From the NCBI GenBank assembly GCA_033439795.1, contig JAUTDP010000014.1, positions 620,001 to 684,000 of the forward strand: 64,000 nucleotides of DNA, read 5' to 3'. This DNA is from Sordaria brevicollis (taxonomy: Eukaryota > Ascomycota > Sordariomycetes > Sordariales > Sordariaceae). Below are positions 55,256 through 64,000 of the stretch, one piece after another. Both the position numbers and the translations under genes were made by a program. How positions within the stretch are numbered: the first letter of the stretch is position 1; each line of letters begins with the position of its first letter. The notes beneath the pieces were generated by a model. That model made no database searches and was not told where the DNA came from. It saw only the letters and a program-made list of their open reading frames with translations.

Positions 55256-58200
55256 TGTTCTGTCCGCCGTCTTGTTGGTTCTTGGTTCTGGTGTCTTTGG
55301 AGGTTGGTGAGGTTTGCTGCTGCGGGCAAAGTTGTTCCTGTGTATCGTGGGGCCACCGGGAAATTGCGTAAAGATGCTTCATATAATGATCGCCAGTGAG
55401 AGGGGTGAACGAGTCAAGAACGGTCGATGCCTCATAGTATCACCACAGCTGCGACAAGTCTCATTTATAGGCCACGCTTAGGAGCGTGATCCTCAGTCCA
55501 AAAAGACCCTTCTCGCCCTCTTCCAACTCCATGTTCACGTTATATTAACACTCCTTTCCATCCCCAATATCATGCAGACCGAGCGGCTCAGAAACACGCC
55601 ATGGTACCCAGTACTCCGGGTCACTTCGTCACTGAGGTTCTTCAAACGCCGGTGAGGGACAGTATCAACCGGTCAATCTGCAGGGCTGATCCAAAGCATG
55701 GGTTCACGGACTGAATTGGAAACAAGCGCCTACGGGCACACCATCGTGATGAGACCCAAGAAAGTGACCACTTAAGGGCGGTCCCCCACCTATCTATGCA
55801 ATATATTAAACACGGACGCGAACTTCGAGCCTTGTGTCGCGAATCCGGTTCACAGACCCACGTACAGTATCGCCCTGTCGTGATGCAAGTTCGACGGTCC
55901 GATACAGCTCCACGTGTTGTCCTCCTTCTAAGTCGTCAGTCTTACCATGTCCTGCTGTCGAATCAATGGGGAGATTGACCCCAAATCAAAGCAGGATTGT
56001 GTGATACCTGGAACCAAAGAACATGATGGTTTCTTTGATCAATCAAAACGTCGACTTGATCTACAGCACCTTAGTGACAATGGCAACCCATCACTCCACC
56101 GTATCACCTTCAGATGCCCGGTGTTGCACACCTGTCAGGATAGCCATGAGCTCACGCGCGCTGGTACAAGTTAAAGACTTTTTATAAGACTGGAGCTTTA
56201 CCCTTATTTCCCGGTAAGCATTGGGTCACCGGCTTCCATCCGATGACCACACCGGTGTTTTTGTTAGTTGTGCTGACAAGCTGATATTGCCGGAATTCTC
56301 TGCGGCTGTCCGCAAGTGCAAACAATGTCCCGAAGAGGAGGATTCATCCAGATCCGTCTTCCAGGGTAGCTCACCCGATATACGAAAACAACTCCTGGCG
56401 AGTACCCCAAGAAACCGGAGACCAATGGCTGATTTGTATTCACTGAGCCGCCAACCTACGTCCGCTCCCAGCCTTCCCACGCTGTCTTTTAACCCGCGCA
56501 TATATGATAATCGATAAACCTTGTCCACTGCTTCCTTTTGACCGGTTGGGAGTTTGTACGCTCTGCGATCCTACCCTTCCGGCGTCGTGCTACCAGTTCC
56601 GAATTTGCATTTGCAGACTGGCCCCCGCGAAGGTGTTACAAGCCATTCATTTGGCTACGCTTCCAAAGGAGTGGGCTCATGTCACCCGACAAATTAGGCT
56701 TGAGACTGTGGTGAGAAGGCTTTTGGCAGTTGGACAAACTTTCCGCCCAGATCAGAACCGAAACACATACGTATTTGCCTGCCACGTCGGGTTATGCTCT
56801 GGCAAGCCGTGCCCTTGGATGCTACGCTGCCCAAGCGGTACAGAAGCATTTCTTCATGATGGAACAGGAACTCCGAAGATACAACCAGAGCGATATCGCG
56901 CAGGTCAACGCAAGGTACCATTCGATGCCAATAAGGGGCAAACTAGGAAGCGTGATCGGAACAAGTTTCCTGTCTCGCCTTCGACAAAAGGATCCAGACT
57001 TTTGGAATCGCTATTTTTGCGTGCCCGAAAAAAGATGAAGTGCGGATCATCTTGCACCGGGCGTCGTCCAAGAGTTTACTTTGTTCGCTTCTGCATCACC
57101 GAGGTCACATGGCGCAGGAACGGTTATCCTACGTCTCAATCGGCCTGTATCCTTTGCCAAATATCCGCCGGTATCCCGCATCAGGTCACCCGAAAGCCGT
57201 TAACGATGGAGGCTGATATGCTTCGGACCGACAACAGCCCCGGCAAGAAGATTCAACGGCTGTATACCTAAATCACGGATAACCCAGTCTGCGCAAGCGT
57301 TTAAAGGAAAATAAAGGGCAACCAGACATCTCTGCTCCAGTAATACGACGTCAGGGATAATAATTCCTGGTAAACAAGGGGACAGCGGCCGTAGCCGCCT
57401 GTTAGTTCGCCAAACGCGGCTCATCCCATTTAATGCTCGGCGAGACGACACGGAGGATGTACTCTCAACGCAACATCAAACAGGGGCAGAACCAAGGAAA
57501 GAAACGCGTCAAATATGGCTCGGCAGTGACTGATCGACTCGAAGTACAACGAAATATTCAACCATCAAAGCTCAAGCTTGGCAACTTCACGAACCTACCC
57601 GGACCGATGTTGCATAATGTTTCCATTGCTAACTTAATACTGGACGCTCGCTTCTGCTTGACCGGTGTGGATTCCAGAAAGAAACAGATTAATTATGGCA
57701 ATAATTTCAGGAGCTACCACATATACTAACGTTGTTATTTTTTGCTTGCGGTGGGCGAACTGAGAGGTGAGGCTGGCTGACTGGCCGAGGTTGCTTCGTC
57801 AATAAAGAAGGCTACGTGCATATGCCAGGGCAGCCATAATCGTACACGTGTAATGAACGTCGTGTATGAAGGATGTTGTTCCCTCGCCGGTTACGAATTG
57901 CTTCGCACAAGTTGTCGTGGGGGAAGTTCTCCCGAATAAGGACGCTCGCAGACTCGACGCCGTTCTTTTTCTGCGGCTCAACGTCAGTTTGTTCCTATAT
58001 AGGACAGAGCCGGCCAACCGGGTTTAACCACAAAATCGTGCGGCTCATAAATCACATTTTGATTAGAGCCACCGTCCCGTCTCTCATCGCGATGCGAGGG
58101 TGTGGGGGTCACACTCTTTGCACACTCCCGTCCTCCAAACGCAGGCACAAGGCACAAGACACTCGCACAAACCAGGATGTTGGAATACTAGTCCAATGCG

Positions 58201-58635
58201 AAGCAACGAAAGACAAAACAAGGGGCGGGAAGGGAGGCTGGGACAAGCCACGATAGCTTTGTCGTCGTCAACATTATCGTCATCGTTCCCAAAACATTAG
58301 ATTCCCCAAGCGAAGCGTGCTGATGGTACACGACCGAGAGCAGGGGAGGAGGAGGGAAAACTCCGGCCACGTTGAACAGTATCTAGTCGTCTGCAGCAAG
58401 CTGTGTACAGATGAAGTGGGCTCATGAATGCAGTCCTGGTAAAGAGTATGTGTTGGGAGGCTCTGCCGCACTGGATCTCGAGTAAACAGCATCAAGGAGA
58501 ATCGAAAACATCAAGCTTCAGTAGAGAGCTTGGCACCAACAAAAGTCAAGAGCAGGTGTCTAATCCATAGAGGTATCCAAAGCCAATGCTGTTCCCAGTC
58601 TAACAAATAATCTGATCTCGTACATGCAAAGCCGT
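55256..58635. other. Long intergenic region without a supported gene
   Basis: This 3.4 kb stretch includes an open frame of 255 codons on the plus strand (56504-57271). That frame has no recognisable domain, is unusually rich in Cys and Arg, and overlaps other frames of comparable quality. The left end should contain the Nudix promoter and the right end the 3' region of the isovaleryl-CoA dehydrogenase gene. Base composition is ordinary, with no RIP signature. Confidence 0.4.
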
Positions 58636-60066
58636 CTAGTTGTTGGCCAAGTGGGCATACTCCTTGTTGAAAGCCCTTCCAATGACCATCCTCCTCACCT
58701 CCGAAGTGCCAGCACCGATCTCATATAACTTGGCATCCCTCAAGATTCTTGAGGCCGGCATCTCCTCCATGTAACCCATACCGCCGAGAATCTGAATAGC
58801 ATCCAGAGCAACCTCAGTCGCTCTCTCCGCCGCATACAAGATAGCACCTGCGCAGTCCTGGGTCTTGATGATACCCTGCTCATCGACAGTCTTGGCCGTC
58901 GCATAGGTATATGCCCTCGACGCCTGCAGCTTGGTATACATGTCGGCCAACTTGCCCTGCAGCAACTGGAACTGCGCAATTGGGGTGCCGAACTGCTTGC
59001 GCGAGTGGGCATAAGGCAGAGCGACGTCCAAAGCAGCCTGCATCAAACCCAAGGGGCCAGCGCTCAACACCAATCTCTCCAGATCCAAACCCTCCATCAA
59101 CACCCTCACACCCCCATTGACCTTCCCAAGGACATTCTCTTCGGGGACAAAGACATTTTCAAACACCAACTCTCCCGTGTTAGACCCGCGCATACCCATC
59201 TTATCCAACTTCCTCAAGCACTCAAACCCCTCCGCCTTCTTTCCCGTCTCCAAATCCTTCGTCTCAACAATAAACGCCGTAATCCCCTTGCTCCCCTTCT
59301 CCGGCTCCGTCTTCGCATAAACCACAATCACATCCGCATCCGGACCATTGGTAATCCACATCTTGCTTCCATTGAGCTTATACCCCCCCTCGACCTTCTT
59401 GGCCGTAGTCCTCATACTCACCACATCACTTCCACTTCCACTCTCACTCATCGCCAACGCACCTACTTTCTCCCCACTAATCAACCCCGGAAGGTACTTC
59501 TCCTTCTGCGCCTCATTCCCGTTTAGGGACAATTGATTCACACACAACTGACTATGCGCCGCATATGACAAGGCAATCGACCCCGAAGCCCTCGAAAGCT
59601 CCTCCATGACGATGCAATGCGCTTGATACCCCATTGACAATCCGCCGTAGGCTTCGTCGGCGGTGATACCCAGGAGACCGGCGTCTCCCAAGGCGCGCCA
59701 CATGTGCGGGGGGAAGGCGTTGGATTTGTCGGTTTCGGAGGCGAGGGTTTCGGGGAGGGAGCGGCGGACGAATTCTTGGACGCGCTCACGGAGTTCGGAG
59801 AGGTCGGAGGGGGAAGGGGGGACGAAGCCTGAGGGGTGTTTGTTGTGGGATGCGTTGCGCACTTGTGTGATGGGGGTGGCAGAGGCGATTGAGACGGCTG
59901 GTGATGGACGGCGTGGTGTTGTGGCCGTGATGGTTGAGGCGGTCGCCGTGTAAGTGCTGTGGAGTCGCAGTTGGCGGGGAACCCTTGAGATGGAAATCGA
60001 CCCCGTGGGGAGGATTCTGGGGGTGGTGGAGCGCGCAAAGGCGCGGGTGAGGTTTTGGGTGGACAT
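58636..60066 (-). CDS. ivd: Isovaleryl-CoA dehydrogenase, mitochondrial
   Basis: A single exon encodes 476 residues. The first ~75 residues are rich in Arg, Ser and Thr with almost no acidic residues, a mitochondrial import signal. The acyl-CoA dehydrogenase fold follows: the FAD/substrate signature [12 protein letters not shown] at about 207-218, [14 protein letters not shown] at 237-250, and [20 protein letters not shown]. The catalytic base is Glu330 in [15 protein letters not shown], the context specific to isovaleryl-CoA dehydrogenases. The C-terminus has [14 protein letters not shown]. The enzyme oxidises isovaleryl-CoA to 3-methylcrotonyl-CoA in leucine breakdown, passing electrons to ETF. 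It is divergent from the gene for the next enzyme of the pathway, with start codons 693 bp apart. The start context is CACAATGTC. Confidence 0.95.
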   Translation of the reverse strand: MSTQNLTRAFARSTTPRILPTGSISISRVPRQLRLHSTYTATASTITATTPRRPSPAVSIASATPITQVRNASHNKHPSGFVPPSPSDLSELRERVQEFVRRSLPETLASETDKSNAFPPHMWRALGDAGLLGITADEAYGGLSMGYQAHCIVMEELSRASGSIALSYAAHSQLCVNQLSLNGNEAQKEKYLPGLISGEKVGALAMSESGSGSDVVSMRTTAKKVEGGYKLNGSKMWITNGPDADVIVVYAKTEPEKGSKGITAFIVETKDLETGKKAEGFECLRKLDKMGMRGSNTGELVFENVFVPEENVLGKVNGGVRVLMEGLDLERLVLSAGPLGLMQAALDVALPYAHSRKQFGTPIAQFQLLQGKLADMYTKLQASRAYTYATAKTVDEQGIIKTQDCAGAILYAAERATEVALDAIQILGGMGYMEEMPASRILRDAKLYEIGAGTSEVRRMVIGRAFNKEYAHLANN

Positions 60067-60759
60067 TGTGGTGGATGAGGGTTTGTTTACTTGGTGATAG
60101 CCAGAAACAAGTGAACTATGTTGGAGTAGAGAAGTTGGAGATGAAAAAGGGGAAAAGAAAAAAGAATCAAAAAGTTCAGATGCACCTGATCAAAATCGGG
60201 ATGAGCTCCGTTCGTCCTTTCTTTCCCCCCCTTCGTGTGTTTTGTGCATCGATCCCCCCTCGCCATCGTCGAAATACACCAACCAGCGTTGGCTAGCCCC
60301 AGATTCTGGTCGTCCAAACATCCCGCTTCTAACCAGACAATAGAGCCGCGGCAGTCATTGATGGTAAATGTTACCCTTGTGTGTCTATTGAAAAAGTGGA
60401 CGGTTGGCGACGGCTTGCCTCGGTTTTTGACGATCTTGTTAGTGATTCTTGACTGTGATTGGTTGGATTGAAGAGATTCACAAGACCGTGAGGGGTACGT
60501 CAGACGGTGTGATGGGATGGCTAGCGATGCCAATGCCGAGATCTGAATGGCCTTTTTGCCGTTTTCTGAGATGATAGCCGCTCGATTGAGGACAAGTTCG
60601 ACCAAGGACTTCGGCTGGGCGCGGCGGAGTTGGACAGGAAGTTTTGTGTCGTGAACATTTTCCTTTTCGACTTGTTTGTTTTCTCCCTTCCTCTCCTGTC
60701 GACGTTGTTGTCGAGTGTTGTAATCCCCAAGTTGAAAGCCACCATCAACCATCACAACA
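60067..60759. promoter_or_regulatory. Bidirectional promoter region of ivd and the MCC beta gene
   Basis: These 693 bp lie between divergent start codons of consecutive leucine-degradation enzymes and must drive both. A CCAAT box on the minus strand occurs at 60458-60462 (ATTGG). Co-regulation of the two genes is inference from the arrangement. Confidence 0.65.
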
Positions 60760-62642
60760 ATGTCCTTCTCGTCCGCCAGCAGGAGAGAGGCTCTCCTCCT
60801 CTCCAGACAATTGTCCAGAACCGCCTCCTCCACATCTCCACGATTACCCCTGCATCCCCGCAATCTCGGGCTCCTCCTCCACAGCAACCAGCAACCGCAA
60901 CAACAATCACAACGTCAACATAGCCTCCAGCATCAACAACAACGACGCTCGGTCGCAACCTTCACGACTCCCCACCAAGCCAATGCTATCTCCGTCCTCA
61001 AGTCCGATGTCGACACCGACTCCCCCGAGTTCAAGGAGAACGAGCGCCTCATGGGCGAGGCCATGGCCCGCCTAGAAGAGCTCACCCGCAAGGTTCACCA
61101 GGGCGGTCCTCAGAAGGCTCGCGAGAAGCATCTGTTGCGCAAGAAGATGCTCCCTCGCGACCGCATTACCGCTTTGATTGACCCTGGCACCACCTTCTTG
61201 GAGCTTTCTCCCCTGGCTGGCCACGAACTCTACCCCGAGGCCGATGTGCCTGCCGGTGGCATCATCACGGGTGTGGGTGTGGTTGAGGGCGTCACATGCG
61301 TCATTGTCGCCAACGACAGCACGGTCAAGGGTGGCACTTATTATCCGATTACGGTCAAGAAGCATTTGAGGGCGCAGGAGGTTGCCAAGGAGAATAATCT
61401 TCCGTGGGTTTACCCCCTTTGACATATCTTGATGGACAATTACTGACATAGGAGACAAACAGCTGCATCTACCTCGTCGATTCCGGCGGTGCCAACCTTC
61501 CTCACCAGTCCGATGTCTTCCCCGACCGCGAGCACTTTGGTCGCATCTTCTTCAACCAAGCCCGCATGTCATCTCAAGGCATCCCGCAGATTTCCGTCGT
61601 CATGGGTCCCTGCACGGCTGGTGGCGCCTACGTGCCCGCCATGTCGGACGAAAGCATCATCGTCCAAGAGCAAGGCCACATTTTCCTGGCCGGCCCACCG
61701 CTCGTCAAGGCCGCCACGGGTGAGGTCGTCAGCCCAGAAGAGCTCGGCGGCGGCGCCATGCACTCCTCCGTGTCCGGTGTAACCGATTACCTCGCCGTCG
61801 ACGACGCGCACGCTATCGTGCTTGCCCGCCGCAGCATCGCCAACCTCAACTGGCCGCGCGGCTCCTCGACTGGCGCCATCACCCCCGCCGACTTTGAGGA
61901 AAAGTTCCAAGAACCTCTCTACCCCGCCGACGAGCTTTTGGGTATCGCCTCCACCAACCTGCGCAAGCCCCTGCCCATTCACGAAGTCATCGCCCGCATC
62001 GTCGACGGCTCCGTCTTTTCCGAGTTCAAGCGCGACTACGGCACCACGCTGGTCACCGGCTTCGCCAAGATCTACGGCCACCGCGTCGGCATCGTCGCCA
62101 ACAACGGCATCCTCTTCAGCTCCTCGGCGCTCAAGGGCGCGCACTTTATCGAGCTTTGCGCTCAGCGTGGCATCCCGCTTGTCTTTTTGCAAAACATTTC
62201 CGGGTTTATGGTCGGCCGCGACGCCGAGCGCGAGGGCATCGCCAAGAACGGCGCGAAGCTGGTCACGGCCGTGGCGTGCGCGGACGTTCCCAAGTTCACG
62301 GTTGTGGTGGGAGGCAGCTACGGCGCTGGCAACTACGGCATGTGCGGAAGGGCGTACTCGCCGCGGTTCTTGTGGATGTGGCCTAATGCCAGGATTGGTG
62401 TCATGGGCAGTGAGCAGCTGGCTAAGGTCATGGAGACGGTTGGTACCAAGGCGGATCCGGAATTGCAAGACAGAATCGAGAGGGAGAGCGATGCGGTGTT
62501 TTCGAGCGCGAGATTGTGGGATGATGGTGTGATTCCGCCGCAGCATACGAGGAGGTATCTTGGTCTGGGATTGAGGGCGGCGCTGGGTGGAAGGAATGAG
62601 CAGGCGCCTAGGGGGACCAAGTTTGGTGTTTTCAGGATGTAA
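60760..62642 (+). CDS. mccB: 3-Methylcrotonyl-CoA carboxylase, beta (non-biotin) subunit
   Basis: Two exons (60760-61403 and 61463-62642) encode 607 residues. The 59-nt intron 61404-61462 has the weak donor GTGGGT, a CTGAC branch and a CAG acceptor; splicing joins ENNLP to [13 protein letters not shown]. The N-terminal ~70 residues are rich in Arg, Ser, Leu and Gln and look like a mitochondrial signal with a Gln-rich stretch. The carboxyltransferase domains follow: [16 protein letters not shown] in the N-half, then [19 protein letters not shown] and [20 protein letters not shown] in the C-half, which form the acyl-CoA and biotin sites. With the biotin-bearing alpha subunit (not in this window) it carboxylates 3-methylcrotonyl-CoA, the step after isovaleryl-CoA dehydrogenase. 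Length and motifs favour MCC over propionyl-CoA carboxylase, as does the ivd neighbour. Confidence 0.95.
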
Positions 62643-63882
62643 TTTGACGTACTTAGCGGCTATGGTGAGAATTGATTGTTACTTCTCGTTACCTACTATG
62701 CTTTGCAATGCTGCATCCAAAGTGACAAGTTGCGAATAGCTTCATTTGTGAACACTTGCGGCAAGCAGCGGCAGAGCTCACCGTGACTTACTCCACTCTT
62801 CAGGGTTCCACCCAACCACGAGCTCCATAGCCTGCTCCACCAACGCGCCAGGGACAAAGTGCGGGGAAATGGAGAACAGTGGAGAGCTCTTGTGCGGGGT
62901 AAGCGGAGCATCCATTTCATTGTTCCTGGTTCAGGATGCCGAGGCCTTGGACATGTTGGAAGTTGAAGCCTGGACAAGAGCAGATGAGATGAAAGCCAAC
63001 TGGCCAAAACAATACGAATAGGCCCAAAGATCCAAACACTGAATTCCGATAAGGGGCTCTCAAGAAGGAGACTTTCAGCCGGTTGACCTGAAACTCGAAA
63101 TCCGATGATCGACCACAAAAAGCAAACAGCCTGAACAGTTGGCAGCGAAGATCTTTTGCGGTCAGTTTGCGAATGTCTGTGCCAGTGCCCAACAAGACGA
63201 ATACAAAGACTCTTGGGACGGAATTTCGGGAAGAATCCCATGAGCCCAGGGAAGAGTTGTGTTTTGTGTTTGCGCCGATTCAGGTCACCGGGCTGTCGGA
63301 GACTCGGAGTTGCTAGACTCGCTAAACTCTATCATCGGGTTATCTATGGCCGATATAGAGGCCTAGGAGGATGTGAGTTGTCGAGAGATGTTGTTGGCGA
63401 TGTGGTTGGGTCTAGGCCTGATCGACCTCTTGAATTTTGAAAGTTTCGGCTTTGCCGAGTGTTCTAGACGTCCAGTGTTATAGGGACGCTGCATATGTAT
63501 GCATATCTGCCCTGAGCTGTCAGGTGCGGCAGGTGTACATTTAGAACATTGCGGATGCTGTTGTCGAGGTTGTGGAAAATTTTCATCTTCTCTTCAACAC
63601 CAAAGATCGGACGAAATAATTTCCTTTGCAACCCCAACTCTCTCAGGTGTTGTTTTGTTTGACTGAATATCTCGAGGACAGGTAGTGACGCCATAGAGGT
63701 GAGTTACCTACCGGTAGGGATCGAAGCTACCCCACTAAACGTTCCCGGATTTCCATTTCGGGCTGCCACTTACACATTCTCTATACACAATAGATATATC
63801 GCGAACACCAACTCCAAGCTTCAGGCTCTCAAGCTCACAAGGAATAGCTCAACGACGAAAACTCCCATCACGAACCCTCACA
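62643..63882. other. Intergenic region before the last partial gene
   Basis: About 1.2 kb containing the MCC beta 3' region and the promoter and leader of the gene starting at 63883. The longest frame, 181 codons on the minus strand at 62696-63241, has no recognisable domain. No gene called. Confidence 0.45.
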
Positions 63883-64000
63883 ATGGCAACCCGCGCTCTC
63901 TCCCGCGCTGCCCTCCGCGCCAGCTTCCTCCCCCGAACCCTTCCCGCTACCCAACGAGCATCCTTCCACCTCACCACCACCCTCTCCTCCAAGAGCAGCA
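63883..64000 (+). CDS. 5' end of a probable mitochondrial protein, truncated by the window
   Basis: The first 39 codons are present, starting MATRALSRAALRASF in a good context (CACAATGGC). The peptide has five Arg and no acidic residue, plus many Ala, Ser and Leu and an RASFHLTTT segment resembling a presequence cleavage region, so it is very likely a mitochondrial import signal. The mature protein lies beyond the window and cannot be identified. The direction is the same as the MCC beta gene. Confidence 0.75.
   Translation, partial: MATRALSRAALRASFLPRTLPATQRASFHLTTTLSSKSS

Noticed and set aside
56504..57271. Plus-strand open frame of 255 codons in the Nudix-to-ivd gap
   Set aside because: No recognisable domain, odd Cys/Arg-rich composition, and a competing frame inside it; not enough to call a gene.
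61569..62546. Minus-strand open frame of 325 codons opposite the carboxylase gene
   Set aside because: Antisense shadow caused by strong codon bias of the highly conserved plus-strand exon.
1..64000. CRISPR arrays, operons, 5S rRNA or prophage features
   Set aside because: None seen; introns, RIP and gene content are eukaryotic, and no dispersed 5S rRNA gene sequence was recognised.

Overview
The window looks like chromosomal DNA of a filamentous ascomycete, most likely Neurospora or a close Sordariales relative. Genes carry short introns (51-182 nt) with GTAAGT-like donors, CTAAC/CTGAC-like branch points and YAG acceptors. Ascomycete families are present (pfa4 palmitoyltransferase next to sym1, a GT90 protein, a Cti6-like PHD protein, a BOR1-like transporter). 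A 12.9 kb AT-rich block is full of C-to-T and G-to-A changes in repeated DNA, the signature of repeat-induced point mutation (RIP). The species assignment is inference.

Layout. 1-4.2 kb: no gene seen, but a 426-bp non-autonomous DNA transposon with 43-bp terminal inverted repeats and a 9-bp target duplication (Mutator-like). 4.2-16.1 kb: ZZ/EF-hand protein (-), metallo-beta-lactamase-fold protein (+), GT90 membrane glycosyltransferase (-), pfa4 (+), sym1 (+). 17.1-27.3 kb: a 1701-aa disordered protein (-) and a conserved protein of unknown function (-). 31.1-38.7 kb: Cti6-like PHD protein (+), BOR1-like anion transporter (-), MTG1 mitochondrial GTPase (+). 39.5-40.6 kb: tRNA-Ser(AGA) (-) and a dienelactone hydrolase (-). 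41.1-54.0 kb: two nested, RIP-degraded Ty3/gypsy LTR retrotransposons, both on the minus strand. The inner one (TSD TTACT) interrupts the RNase H region of the outer one (TSD GAGAT). 54.6-64.0 kb: Nudix hydrolase (-), then divergently transcribed isovaleryl-CoA dehydrogenase (-) and 3-methylcrotonyl-CoA carboxylase beta subunit (+), and the first 39 codons of a probably mitochondrial protein at the right edge.

How the genes relate. The clearest functional pair is IVD and MCC-beta: two steps of mitochondrial leucine breakdown sharing a 693-bp intergenic promoter region. MTG1, sym1, IVD, MCC-beta, possibly one isoform of the dienelactone hydrolase, and the last partial gene act in mitochondria. 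The other genes look like unlinked housekeeping functions.

Splice models were built by hand from consensus sites and reading frames, and every multi-exon model keeps frame. Transcript data would be decisive. I found no CRISPR array, operon or prophage, as expected for a eukaryote. The most notable unusual structures are the nested RIP-inactivated retrotransposons, the Mutator-like miniature element, and the in-frame mitochondrial-like leader upstream of the dienelactone hydrolase.
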